A stretch of 19,153 nt of DNA from Candidatus Bathyarchaeota archaeon. GTDB taxonomy: Archaea > Thermoproteota > Bathyarchaeia > Bathyarchaeales > UBA233. Numbering within the stretch: position 1 is the stretch's first letter; the number at the start of each line of letters is the position of its first letter. The DNA lies in NCBI GenBank assembly GCA_004376975.1, contig SOJA01000041.1:1-19153 (forward strand), given 5' to 3'. The translations under genes were made by a program, and so were the position numbers. Below the pieces are notes generated by a model. That model was not told the DNA's origin. It saw only the letters and a program-made list of their open reading frames with translations, and did not search any database. Positions 8,492 through 16,096 of this stretch are shown piece after piece.

Positions 8492-10575
8492 TGAAATCGC
8501 CGTCCATAACTCTGAGCAAAGAAACTCTTGCAAACTTCGAAGAAGCAATCCGAAAAGAGTGGATCATAACCAACGGTCTAGGCGGTTACGCATCTTCCAC
8601 GGTCTTAGGCCTGAACACTAGAAAATACCACGGATTGCTTATTGCAGCTTTCCATCCCCCAGGAGACCGAAGAGTATGCCTGGTAAAATTGGATGAAGAA
8701 ATAAAAATCGGAAATAACATCTACCCACTTGGTGCCAACGAGTTCCAAAACGGCATCTTCCCCCAAGGACACATGTTCCTAAAAGAATTTTCGATTTCAC
8801 CATTCCCAAGGTACACCTACCAAGTAGAAGATGTAGAAGTTCAAAAAACAATTTTCATGCCTCACGAAAAGAATGCTGTTACAACCATTTACAAAATTCT
8901 GAATAGAAGCAGTTTTAATGTTAAAATTCAAGTTTTTCCACTAATAAACTGGAGGCATTTTCACCTAGTAACTGACAGATGGAAGATTCCATGGGAATTT
9001 GTACCGAAGCAAGAGGACAAAGGAGTGAACGTCCAATTAGGCGTTCCTCGATCTACACTGATGATGACGACAACGAAAGGACGATATTTCACAACAGGTA
9101 AGTGGATAGAAAAAATATACCTCCGTGAAGAGGCTAACCGTGGAGAAAGCTGTCTAGATGATTGCTATCAACATGGATACTTCGAAGTAGATGTAAAAGC
9201 AGATGAAAATGAAAAATTCGCAATAACTGCAGTGGCAGATAGAAGTAGGGATTACACGCAAAAAGTTCTAGCTGAACTGCCCGTTACTATGTATGACGTA
9301 GAGGCATTATTTGAGCGAGAAACAAGACGTCATAACGGTTTATTGACAAAATTCTATGAAGAACATAAGAAAATCCAACCTACAGATTGGTTAAACTGGG
9401 TCATCTCAGCGACAAACATGTTTGTTGTTAAAGGAATAAACCATAGACAAAAATCTGTAATTGCTGGCTACCACTGGTTTGAAACATGGGGAAGAGACAC
9501 GTTCATTTCTCTGCCTGGATTAATGCTTGTAACTGGAAGGTTTGAGGATGCAAGACAAGTTTTTCTAACTTTCAAAAACCGCTGCAAACAAGGTTTGATT
9601 CCCAACTTTCTTCCAGATAAAGCAGAACGCCCAGCCTACAATGCTGTTGATGCAACCCTGTGGTATGTAAATGCAATATTGCAATATCTTAAATACACAG
9701 GTGATTTCAGATTTGTTCGAGAACAGCTTTGGGAAACCCTAAAGGCAATAATTGAAAATCATACGAAAGGAACAACTTCAGACATACATGTGGGCAGCGA
9801 CGGTCTACTTTATCATGGGTCCCAACTTACATGGATGGACGTTGCGACAGACGGTCAACCAATAACCCCTAGAGCTGGAAAGGCAGTTGAGGTTCAAGCA
9901 TTATGGTATAACACGCTGAAAATCATGGAACTCTTGGCAAATAAGTTCCAAGAGAAAAATGAAGCAGGAGAATACGCTCAAATAAGTGAAAAAACAAGAA
10001 AAGGGTTTCTTGAGAAATTCTGGAACCTGAAGAAGGACTGTTTGTTCGATGTTGTAAGTGAACACGGCAAGGATGACTCGTTGAGACCTAATCAGATTAT
10101 AGCAGTTGCTTTAGACTTCACGATGCTTGATAATGTCAAAGGCGAAAAAGTAGTTGACGTTGTCCATCGTGAGCTTTTAACACCTCAGGGGCTGAGAACT
10201 CTCTCAAGAAATGATCCGAGATACATCGGAGTTTACAATGGAGATCGAAGAAACAGAGATAGAGCCTACCACAATGGCGCAGTTTGGCCTTGGCTACTAG
10301 GTCCTTTCATAACAGCATTTCTAAAAACTAAGGGCTACGCTGAATATAGACGTGAATATGCCTTGAAGAATTTCCTCACGCCATTGTTTTCCAAACAAAA
10401 CTTCAGTTCTGGACTTGGGGTCTTCAACGAAATTGCTGATGGTGAACCACCTTTCACACCTAGAGGATGCATTGCTCAAGCGTGGAGCATTGCAGAACCG
10501 TTCAGAGCCTACATAGAAGAAATAATGCAAGTTAAACCAAAACATGAAAGAAAGGTTTTACAAGGCTCAGGATGA
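8491..10575 (+). CDS. Glycogen-debranching enzyme (amylo-alpha-1,6-glucosidase, GH133 type)
   Basis: A 694-aa two-domain archaeal glycogen-debranching enzyme. Residues about 20-290 are the N-terminal beta-sandwich domain with the diagnostic EWIITNGLGGYASST and NTRKYHGLL. Residues about 300-680 are the (alpha/alpha)6 barrel with W-F-ETWGRDTFISLPGL (329-344), PNFLPDKAERPAYNAVDATLWY (371-392), TWMD (447-450, candidate catalytic acid region), QPITPRAGKAVEVQALWYN and YHNGAVWPWLLGPF (593-606). The enzyme would hydrolyse alpha-1,6 branch points and release glucose. There is no signal peptide, so the substrate is intracellular glycogen. The ATG overlaps the stop of the DUF89 gene, meaning coupled translation. 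The 3' end overlaps the convergent galT by 9 bp. Confidence 0.95.
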   Translation: MKSPSITLSKETLANFEEAIRKEWIITNGLGGYASSTVLGLNTRKYHGLLIAAFHPPGDRRVCLVKLDEEIKIGNNIYPLGANEFQNGIFPQGHMFLKEFSISPFPRYTYQVEDVEVQKTIFMPHEKNAVTTIYKILNRSSFNVKIQVFPLINWRHFHLVTDRWKIPWEFVPKQEDKGVNVQLGVPRSTLMMTTTKGRYFTTGKWIEKIYLREEANRGESCLDDCYQHGYFEVDVKADENEKFAITAVADRSRDYTQKVLAELPVTMYDVEALFERETRRHNGLLTKFYEEHKKIQPTDWLNWVISATNMFVVKGINHRQKSVIAGYHWFETWGRDTFISLPGLMLVTGRFEDARQVFLTFKNRCKQGLIPNFLPDKAERPAYNAVDATLWYVNAILQYLKYTGDFRFVREQLWETLKAIIENHTKGTTSDIHVGSDGLLYHGSQLTWMDVATDGQPITPRAGKAVEVQALWYNTLKIMELLANKFQEKNEAGEYAQISEKTRKGFLEKFWNLKKDCLFDVVSEHGKDDSLRPNQIIAVALDFTMLDNVKGEKVVDVVHRELLTPQGLRTLSRNDPRYIGVYNGDRRNRDRAYHNGAVWPWLLGPFITAFLKTKGYAEYRREYALKNFLTPLFSKQNFSSGLGVFNEIADGEPPFTPRGCIAQAWSIAEPFRAYIEEIMQVKPKHERKVLQGSG

Positions 10576-11604
10576 AATTATATCTCTGAGGCTCTCCGCT
10601 GCAGCTTCAGGAGTCACAGTGTTTATGTACATGCCTGTGCTTTTCTCAAACCCTGCCCAGATTGCAAGTCTAGGATAAATCTCCAGATGCCAATGATAAA
10701 ATCGGCGGGAACTCTTGTTTATGGCCAGGTGGAAACCATAATTGTAGGGTGGATCATGCAACAGCTTCTTCAATCCATTAAGACATGCTTTTAGAGTTTT
10801 GGCAAGAGTTTTCACGTCAGTTTGTGACAGTTCAAGCAGTGTGGCTTCATGCTTTTTTGGAATTATCCAGAACTCCAATGGATTGACACTTGCCCAAGGA
10901 GCAAAAACCACGTAATCTGCGTTTTCTAGAATGAGTCTCGGTCCGTCAAGCTCTTTTTCCAGTATATCGCAGAAGATGCATTTCTTGTTTTCAGTCCAGA
11001 ATTTTTTGCTGGCTTCAAGCTCTTCTTTCACAATTCTAGGGATAACGGGCGTTGCAATTACCTGACTATGGGCATGGGACAGCGAAGCCCCAGCTTTCAG
11101 CCCATGATTACGAAATATTGAAACATATTTCACATAAGGCTTTGAGGAAAGTTCACGTAATCTATCAATGTAGGCGTTAATAACGTGGATTAATTGCGAG
11201 GTTCTTGCGTTTGCTGGGTGCTCATTATGAATTGGCGATTCAACCAAAACTTCGTGATGCCCAATAGCTACAGCTAAATCATCACTTTTCATAATCTGCA
11301 TTTTGCCAGCTTTTCCTGTAGGTGGAGCAAAAGCTGGATAAAGGTTTGGAATGCATCGGATCAACCAATTTTTATGTCTAAAACCGTCTTTATCTCTGCT
11401 CTTTTTGATTCCTCCACCCGATTTGAGATAGACAAGAATTGCTGGCGGCGTCAGGTGCTCATTTCCTAGGCAGAGGGGGCAGACTCCCTTTTTCGCTTTC
11501 TCTCTTTCTTTTCTCACAAAATCAGTTGGGCGACGGCCACGCTCAGTTGCAATAACAACCCAACGATCAAGCAAATAATCTTTACGAACTTCATTAAAGG
11601 ACAT
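10567..11604 (-). CDS. galT: Galactose-1-phosphate uridylyltransferase
   Basis: A 345-aa HIT-superfamily nucleotidyltransferase of the Leloir pathway: UDP-glucose plus galactose-1-phosphate gives glucose-1-phosphate plus UDP-galactose. The active site is SLSHAHSQV with H177-A-H179-S-Q181, H179 being the expected nucleophile (bacterial HPHxQ has Pro where this has Ala). Zn ligand pairs C42-P-L-C45 and C209-I-F-C212 are present. FYHWHLEIYPR (302-312) is the C-terminal active-site block. N-terminal RKDYLLDRWVVIATERGRRPTDF is diagnostic. ATG at 11604 is the start. It is convergent with the debranching gene (9-bp overlap), so the two 3' ends can form antisense RNA. Archaeal members may use other nucleotide sugars. 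Confidence 0.93.
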   Translation of the reverse strand: MSFNEVRKDYLLDRWVVIATERGRRPTDFVRKEREKAKKGVCPLCLGNEHLTPPAILVYLKSGGGIKKSRDKDGFRHKNWLIRCIPNLYPAFAPPTGKAGKMQIMKSDDLAVAIGHHEVLVESPIHNEHPANARTSQLIHVINAYIDRLRELSSKPYVKYVSIFRNHGLKAGASLSHAHSQVIATPVIPRIVKEELEASKKFWTENKKCIFCDILEKELDGPRLILENADYVVFAPWASVNPLEFWIIPKKHEATLLELSQTDVKTLAKTLKACLNGLKKLLHDPPYNYGFHLAINKSSRRFYHWHLEIYPRLAIWAGFEKSTGMYINTVTPEAAAESLRDIISS

Positions 11605-12116
11605 GGACTAAACTTCCAGTAACACTAGTTTGACAAGTACAACATTTAGCATTTTCCAACACCAACTTCCTAAACATCTTTGAAGGATAAGAGTTGTCAG
11701 AATAAAACGTTTAAGGTAAGAAATTCTTGAGATTATTTTCAATAACTCCTCCTGCAACACGACCTAAATGCAGGTTTCTTACCTCATCAACCAAAAACCA
11801 TACCATTTCCCAATGCGCCTTTATTTGTTATCTTGCCTTCCATTTCTCTACTAAATAAGGATGTTATCAAAGTTTTCCCTCAAACTCAGGAATTTTCACC
11901 TTCGATAACTATGACAAGTTTTGGATCAATAATATCCCTTCCGAGTGGTTCAGACATCTCGTTTCAGAGTATGCTCAGGTTTTTCAACAGTTTTGGAAAG
12001 ACCACCAAAAGTGCACTATTACCTCTAAAACGAGTCTTCAATCGTTTTCCCGTTTCTCAGAATAATTGCACGTGTTCCTTGTTATATAGCTCACATCTCT
12101 GCACTTATTCATCATG
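11605..12116. other. Intergenic region between galT and SRP RNA, possible gene remnant
   Basis: No intact gene is supported in these 512 nt. On the minus strand, one frame (about 12096 to 11825) reads like protein but has four in-frame TGA codons, each one transition away from CGA. It includes MSEPLGRDIIDPKLVIVIEG and GKTLITSLFSREMEGKITNK. After a shift of frame, 11806-11711 encodes 31 codons with a plausible C-terminus (VDEVRNLHLGRVAGGVIENN) ending in TAA. This pattern fits a decayed gene, but I cannot name the parent. The plus-strand frame at 11833-12117 is Ser-rich and looks like its antisense shadow. Confidence 0.3.
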
Positions 12117-12121
12117 AAAAA
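12117..12121 (-). terminator. Oligo-T terminator of the SRP RNA
   Basis: On the minus strand TTTTT directly follows the closing helix of the SRP RNA. This is the usual way an archaeal stable-RNA transcript ends. Confidence 0.55.
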
Positions 12122-12439
12122 GCGGTGGGTCGCTGAGGTTTGACATCCAGAATCCGCTGGACCCCTCAAACCCTACGCTCGTACCCGCACCCCCTTGAGC
12201 GCTGAACGTCCAGACTTAGGTTGCTCCCTCCCGGGCCTGGCCGAGTTCGCCTGATTAACATCAAAGACGGCTTCCCTACGGAAGCTGCTTAACGACCGCC
12301 AGCCCCAAAGGACGGATAGTCAATGTTTCGGAGATGTGGATCTCAACGGCCTTAGACGCCTCAGCCTCAGCTTTCAGCCCGTCATATAGAGGGTTTACGG
12401 TTCAAGGGACCCCTAGCCCCCCGCCTAAGACCCACCGCC
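12121..12439 (-). ncRNA. ffs: Archaeal signal recognition particle (7S) RNA
   Basis: A ~318-nt structured RNA on the minus strand, the scaffold of the SRP ribonucleoprotein that targets membrane and secreted proteins. The terminal helix closes GGCGGTGGG (12439-12431) with CCCACCGC (12129-12122). The Alu-domain region carries the conserved GAACCGTAAACC...TATATGACGGGCTGAAAGC. In the S domain, helix 6 is GCTTCC-GTAG-GGAAGC (12285-12270) with a GNAR tetraloop, the SRP19-binding feature. Helix 8 is GGCCAGGCCCGGGAGGGAGC (ending near 12219), whose asymmetric loop binds SRP54. It is far more GC-rich than its surroundings. A TATA box lies upstream and an oligo-T run downstream. It is divergent from pfk copy 1. 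Confidence 0.95.
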
Positions 12440-12460
12440 AAAAATTATGAAGCTCAACAC

Positions 12461-12470
12461 TATAAAACTT
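12461..12470 (-). promoter_or_regulatory. TATA box of the SRP RNA gene
   Basis: AAGTTTTATA on the minus strand lies 22-31 nt upstream of the predicted 5' end of the SRP RNA (12439). This is the expected archaeal box A position and supports the mapped start. Confidence 0.7.
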
Positions 12471-12575
12471 TACTGAAAACTCATGTTCTCCAGCAGGAAT
12501 AGAAGAGCTTAACTTTATCCCTCTAATATTCCTATAACACGTTCTGAAACTGAATTGCGAGTTGAGGGGTTAGTG

Positions 12576-13538
12576 TTGAAGAGAATAGGAGTTGTTACAA
12601 GCGGTGGAGATGCTCCTGGCATGAACGCTGCAATTCGAGCTGTCGTCCGCATTGCTTATTTAAAGAGCTTTCAAGTTTTAGGTTTTGAAAGGGGATGGGA
12701 AGGCTTGCTAACGAATACGTTCAAGCCCTTGAGTCCGCGTTCTGTTGGTGGAATAATACACTTAGGCGGTACAGTTCTTCGTACGTCAAGGTGTCCGCAG
12801 TTCAGAAAGAGAGAAGGACTTGAGCAAACTGTTGAAACTCTTGCGTTAAACAATGTTGACGGCCTCATAGTTATTGGCGGTAACGGTTCTTTTAAAGGAG
12901 CTTTGGAATTATGCAGGGAAACCGACACGTTGATAGTTGGGGTTCCAGCAACAATTGATAATGATGTGTTTGGAACAGATGAAACGATAGGTTTTGACAC
13001 AGCTGTGAACACAGCGGTGACTGAGATTGACAAGATCCGAGACACAGCAATTTCCCATGAAAGAATATTTATCGTGGAGGTTATGGGGCGAACAAGGGGT
13101 TTTCTTGCATCTACTGTGGGACTGACGGTGGGAGCTGAGATAATTCTGGTTCCGGAAGTCAAATACAACAAAGAAAGTATGTTCAGAACTATAATGGGAA
13201 ACAGCGCTAAAGGAAAAAGGTCTGGCATAATTGTAGTGGCGGAAGGAATCGGAGACACTCGCAAAATTGCAGGAGAAATCGAGGAAAAAACTGGGGCAGA
13301 GGTTAGACTTAGCATTTTGGGTTATGCTCAAAGAGGCGGTAATCCTACGGCTAGAAGTCGGCTTTTAGCGAGCTTGTTTGCTAGCAAAGCAGTTGAACTA
13401 CTGTCGAAAGGCAAGGGAAACAGAATAGTTGGATTACAAAAAGGGAGAGTAGCCACAATAGAACTTGAGAAATCATGCAAAACCAAGAAGGCTTTGGACT
13501 TAAGTCTACTGGATCTGGCGAATATACTAGCAACATAA
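12576..13538 (+). CDS. pfkA: PfkA-family 6-phosphofructokinase, copy 1
   Basis: A 320-aa phosphofructokinase of the bacterial PfkA fold: fructose-6-phosphate to fructose-1,6-bisphosphate. The frame is open from 12555, but TTG at 12576 gives the family N-terminus MKRIGVVTSGGDAPGMN and has GAGGGG at 12563-12568. Numbering runs nearly parallel to E. coli PfkA. The donor-binding loop is GGNGS (101-105), with Asn where the Mg-binding Asp103 is usual and with Gly104 as in ATP enzymes. The catalytic block is PATIDND with D128 and D130, and Ala125 replaces Gly (ATP type) or Lys (PPi type). Substrate-binding R163, M170-G-R172, E223, R244 and R253 are kept, but the His249 equivalent is Tyr250. These changes leave donor choice and activity open. 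It is divergent from SRP RNA and about 1.5 kb from a second PFK. Confidence 0.88.
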   Translation: MKRIGVVTSGGDAPGMNAAIRAVVRIAYLKSFQVLGFERGWEGLLTNTFKPLSPRSVGGIIHLGGTVLRTSRCPQFRKREGLEQTVETLALNNVDGLIVIGGNGSFKGALELCRETDTLIVGVPATIDNDVFGTDETIGFDTAVNTAVTEIDKIRDTAISHERIFIVEVMGRTRGFLASTVGLTVGAEIILVPEVKYNKESMFRTIMGNSAKGKRSGIIVVAEGIGDTRKIAGEIEEKTGAEVRLSILGYAQRGGNPTARSRLLASLFASKAVELLSKGKGNRIVGLQKGRVATIELEKSCKTKKALDLSLLDLANILAT

Positions 13539-13694
13539 ACGTGGTGTCTGCTACCCTCTCAGTAGATATTGTGTGGTTTTTGGAGCTTTTTCTTTGTGAG
13601 GGTTTTCAAGATTTACCATATCGTCTAGTGAGAAATATAGTGTGCATACAACTGTGTGTAATGTGTCTTTGTGTTGAACATGTATTCAAGAAGG

Positions 13695-13704
13695 TTTATT
13701 AAAT
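13695..13704 (+). promoter_or_regulatory. Putative TATA box for the Cys-rich protein gene
   Basis: TTTATTAAAT lies about 38-47 nt before the ATG at 13742, leaving a short leader of roughly 15-20 nt. The leader contains GGTGTGA at 13732-13738, a plausible Shine-Dalgarno close to the start. Confidence 0.4.
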
Positions 13705-13741
13705 ATTAAGATTCACCATACAGTGGTAAACGGTGTGAAGT

Positions 13742-14092
13742 ATGCAACAAAGTGCAGAGTTACCAAAAATGCATAATCACTTTTCTACAGGAAACTCCAC
13801 CGATTTAGCATGTGATAAATGTGGAGGAACATTTCAAAAGCCAATTTTGGCAACGATTTTATGTAGTGGAAAAGTACAGACATATTATGCATGTCCACGG
13901 TGCATGACAAGAATCAACAAAGAACACACAGAGACTACAAAATCAAAGAGCGTTATCAAGAAACCGTCAGTGGAACTCGAAAACGTACAGTGCAAACATT
14001 TTTTGGGATACTTAAAGAAGCGCCCGAAGAATATGCCGGTACCTGACGAATGTTTGACGTGTAGAACAATGATTGAATGCATGCTTTCTTAG
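13742..14092 (+). CDS. Small Cys-rich zinc-ribbon-like archaeal protein
   Basis: A 116-aa protein with two cysteine clusters. The first is C24-D-K-C27 and C51-P-R-C54, a zinc ribbon. The second is C84-K-H86...C104-L-T-C107...C113 within CKHFLGYLKKRPKNMPVPDECLTC. The latter resembles a conserved archaeal C-terminal motif of small proteins in TACK lineages. Between them is a Lys/Thr/Ser-rich linker (about 58-75). There is no signal or membrane segment, so it is presumably a cytosolic metal-binding protein that could bind nucleic acid or a protein partner. The ATG at 13742 follows GGTGTGAAGT. It is flanked by its own promoter and stands alone. The function is not known to me. Confidence 0.78.
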   Translation: MQQSAELPKMHNHFSTGNSTDLACDKCGGTFQKPILATILCSGKVQTYYACPRCMTRINKEHTETTKSKSVIKKPSVELENVQCKHFLGYLKKRPKNMPVPDECLTCRTMIECMLS

Positions 14093-14192
14093 AAACGTCC
14101 AATTTCGGAAAAAAATAGTGTATCTCGTTTCTCATCATGCTCGGGCGCATTGTTTCTATAGATGTTACAACCTATAGGTCCATATTCACCAG

Positions 14193-14200
14193 GTTTATAA
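14193..14200 (+). promoter_or_regulatory. Putative TATA box for the GrpB-family gene
   Basis: GTTTATAA is centred about 47 nt before the ATG at 14244, giving a leader of about 20 nt. No strong Shine-Dalgarno is seen in that leader. Confidence 0.35.
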
Positions 14201-14243
14201 GTCTCACTCTTAGGAAATCTTTTGCTTCTATTGCCGTTATATC

Positions 14244-14819
14244 ATGATTGCAACAGGGGTAGTCAAGATAGCGGGAAAAGTGAATGAAAGAGGAGTTCTA
14301 ATTGTTGATTACAACCCTCAATGGGCAGTGCTATTCAAGAAAGAAAAAGATCAGATTCTAAACGTTATAGGACAAATCATCGTAGAAATTGAGCACATAG
14401 GAAGTACCGCTGTCCCTAACTTGGGAGCAAAGCCAATTGTTGACATAATGGTTGCCCTTCCTCATCTAGAGGACGCTGAAAAATGTATCAAGCCTCTCCA
14501 AAGCATTTGCTATGAATATGTTCCTGAACACGAGGTCTCAACTCCCGAAAGACGATATTTTCGCAAAGGTTATCCTCCAAAGGAACAGCACTACCATCTA
14601 CACATGGTTGAACTGACAAGTGATTTCTGGGAGCGGCATCTAATCTTTCGAGATTATCTTAGAACTAATCCTGAAGTGGCTCGAGAATATTTCAAATTGA
14701 AGAAACGATTAGCAACCAAGTACGGTTCAGATCGTGAAGGATACACTGAGGCAAAAACATCTTTTATCAAATCCATAGTTGCCAAGGCAAAACGAGTTCG
14801 TTGCGAACAAAATGATTAG
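14244..14819 (+). CDS. GrpB-family protein (UPF0157, nucleotidyltransferase-like fold)
   Basis: A 191-aa GrpB/UPF0157 protein. The family has a nucleotidyltransferase-like fold and is found alone or fused to dephospho-CoA kinase. The biochemical role is not settled. Conserved blocks are VDYNPQW (21-27), E50-HIGSTAVPNLGAKPIVDIMV (51-70), RRYFRKG, HYHLHMV (116-122) and WERHLIFRDYLR (129-140). It ends in TAG followed at once by TGA. ATG at 14244 gives about 18 residues before the family core, and GTG at 14280 is a possible later start. It is convergent with pfk copy 2 across a 234-nt gap in which I see nothing else. Confidence 0.88.
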   Translation: MIATGVVKIAGKVNERGVLIVDYNPQWAVLFKKEKDQILNVIGQIIVEIEHIGSTAVPNLGAKPIVDIMVALPHLEDAEKCIKPLQSICYEYVPEHEVSTPERRYFRKGYPPKEQHYHLHMVELTSDFWERHLIFRDYLRTNPEVAREYFKLKKRLATKYGSDREGYTEAKTSFIKSIVAKAKRVRCEQND

Positions 14820-15053
14820 TGAAAAGCCAGGATATAATCAAATGATCGAGTTTCTGGGTTTTGGATGATAAATTTTCTGGCTCTCTATTCTGTAGTTACT
14901 GCATTTTTCACGTGTACTCATTTGTTGGATTTCACATGTGGGATTTGAAAGGTGAAGCTGTTGGAGATCGAGCATCGGTTAGCTCACTAAATCGCTTGAA
15001 GCTGACGTATTAACGAGGGAAGTATTGCTTTTGGATTGTTCCACCTGTCCTTT

Positions 15054-16082
15054 TCAGCCGAAAAATACGCTTGCTATGTCGTAAAGTTCCATGTCGACAG
15101 TCTTTCGTTTGCCAGCGACATCTTTCAACAGGACAGGAACTATTCTATTTCCTTTAAGGGCAACCATGCATCCAAACGTTCCTTCATGAATGAGGTCTAT
15201 AGCCGCCACGCCATATCTTGTGGCTAATACTCTGTCGTAAGCTGTGGGAGAACCACCCCGTTGAAGGTGCCCGAGAACAACAACACGGGTTTCAATGTCC
15301 ATACGTTTTTCAATTTCTTTTCCAAGGTAGTAGCCTACACCGCCGAAGTATACGTGTCCAAATTCATCTGTGCTTTCACTGTAAACTATTTCCTCTCCAC
15401 CTTCCGGTCTTGCTCCTTCCGCAACAACAATTATGCTGAAGTTTCTGCCCCTTTCTTGTCTACGTTTAATATACCCACACACTTCATCGATGTTGAAGGG
15501 TTTTTCCGGAATCAGTATGACATCTGCTCCTCCTGCTAGTCCAGCTTCTATGGCGATCCAGCCTGTATATCTCCCCATAACCTCGAGTATGATGACTCTA
15601 TGATGAGCTTCTGCTGTTGTGTGAAGTTTGTCAAGGGCTTCAGTAGCGATGGCCACTGCTGTGTGGAAACCAAAGGTGTAGTCTGTACCAGCCAAGTCAT
15701 TGTCAATTGTTTTAGGCACGCCGACACATCGAAGTCCAAGTTCACTCATTTTGTGGGCAACGCCTAAAGTGTCTTCTCCACCTATAACAACAACAGCCTC
15801 TATACCCGCGTTTTTAGCGTTCCTCAGTATTTTTTCTGCTCCTTTCTCATACTTAAATGGATTTGTCCTTGAAGTACCTAAAATCGAGCCTCCGCGGGGA
15901 AGAATTCCAGACGCAGTCCTCAAGTTTAATGGCTGAAATTCAGCTTCAAGAAGACCACGCCATCCATCCTTTATACCTACAATTTCAATGCCGTAATACT
16001 GAATCCCTTTTCTAACAACTGCCCTGATAACAGCGTTGATTCCGGGAGCGTCTCCGCCTCCGCTTAATATTCCCACTTTCAT
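15054..16082 (-). CDS. pfp: PfkA-family phosphofructokinase, copy 2 (PPi-type signature)
   Basis: A 342-aa phosphofructokinase of the group III PfkA type. The donor-specifying positions are those of pyrophosphate-dependent enzymes: GGEDT (101-105) with Asp104, and PKTIDND (123-129) with Lys124. ATP enzymes have Gly at both. D127 and D129, R162, E168-V-M-G-R171, E222, R266 and HLQRGGSP (272-279) are intact. N-terminal GILSGGGDAPGIN is canonical. The reaction is probably reversible F6P plus PPi to FBP plus Pi, serving both glycolysis and gluconeogenesis. ATG at 16082 lies 14 nt after the stop of the class II aldolase, the enzyme that uses its product, so the two form an operon. The donor should be taken as a prediction. 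Confidence 0.92.
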   Translation of the reverse strand: MKVGILSGGGDAPGINAVIRAVVRKGIQYYGIEIVGIKDGWRGLLEAEFQPLNLRTASGILPRGGSILGTSRTNPFKYEKGAEKILRNAKNAGIEAVVVIGGEDTLGVAHKMSELGLRCVGVPKTIDNDLAGTDYTFGFHTAVAIATEALDKLHTTAEAHHRVIILEVMGRYTGWIAIEAGLAGGADVILIPEKPFNIDEVCGYIKRRQERGRNFSIIVVAEGARPEGGEEIVYSESTDEFGHVYFGGVGYYLGKEIEKRMDIETRVVVLGHLQRGGSPTAYDRVLATRYGVAAIDLIHEGTFGCMVALKGNRIVPVLLKDVAGKRKTVDMELYDIASVFFG

Positions 16083-16096
16083 TTTAATTTTCGCTC

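Noticed and set aside
12055..12116. C/D-box-like sRNA just downstream of the SRP RNA (minus strand ATGATGA ... CTGA)
   Set aside because: A box C-like and a box D-like sequence occur, but there is no convincing D'/C' pair or closing stem.
11833..12117. 94-codon plus-strand ORF upstream of the SRP RNA region
   Set aside because: It starts with TTG, is very Ser/Leu/Phe-rich like an antisense shadow, has no ribosome-binding site, and the minus strand in register reads more like protein.
12555..12575. Upstream TTG start for pfk copy 1
   Set aside because: It would add seven residues before the family N-terminus and would place the GAGGGG ribosome-binding site inside the gene.
12671..13331. Long minus-strand ORFs (214 and 140 codons) opposite pfk copy 1
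   Set aside because: They lie entirely within a clear phosphofructokinase gene and have shadow-type Ser/Thr/Pro/Ile composition.
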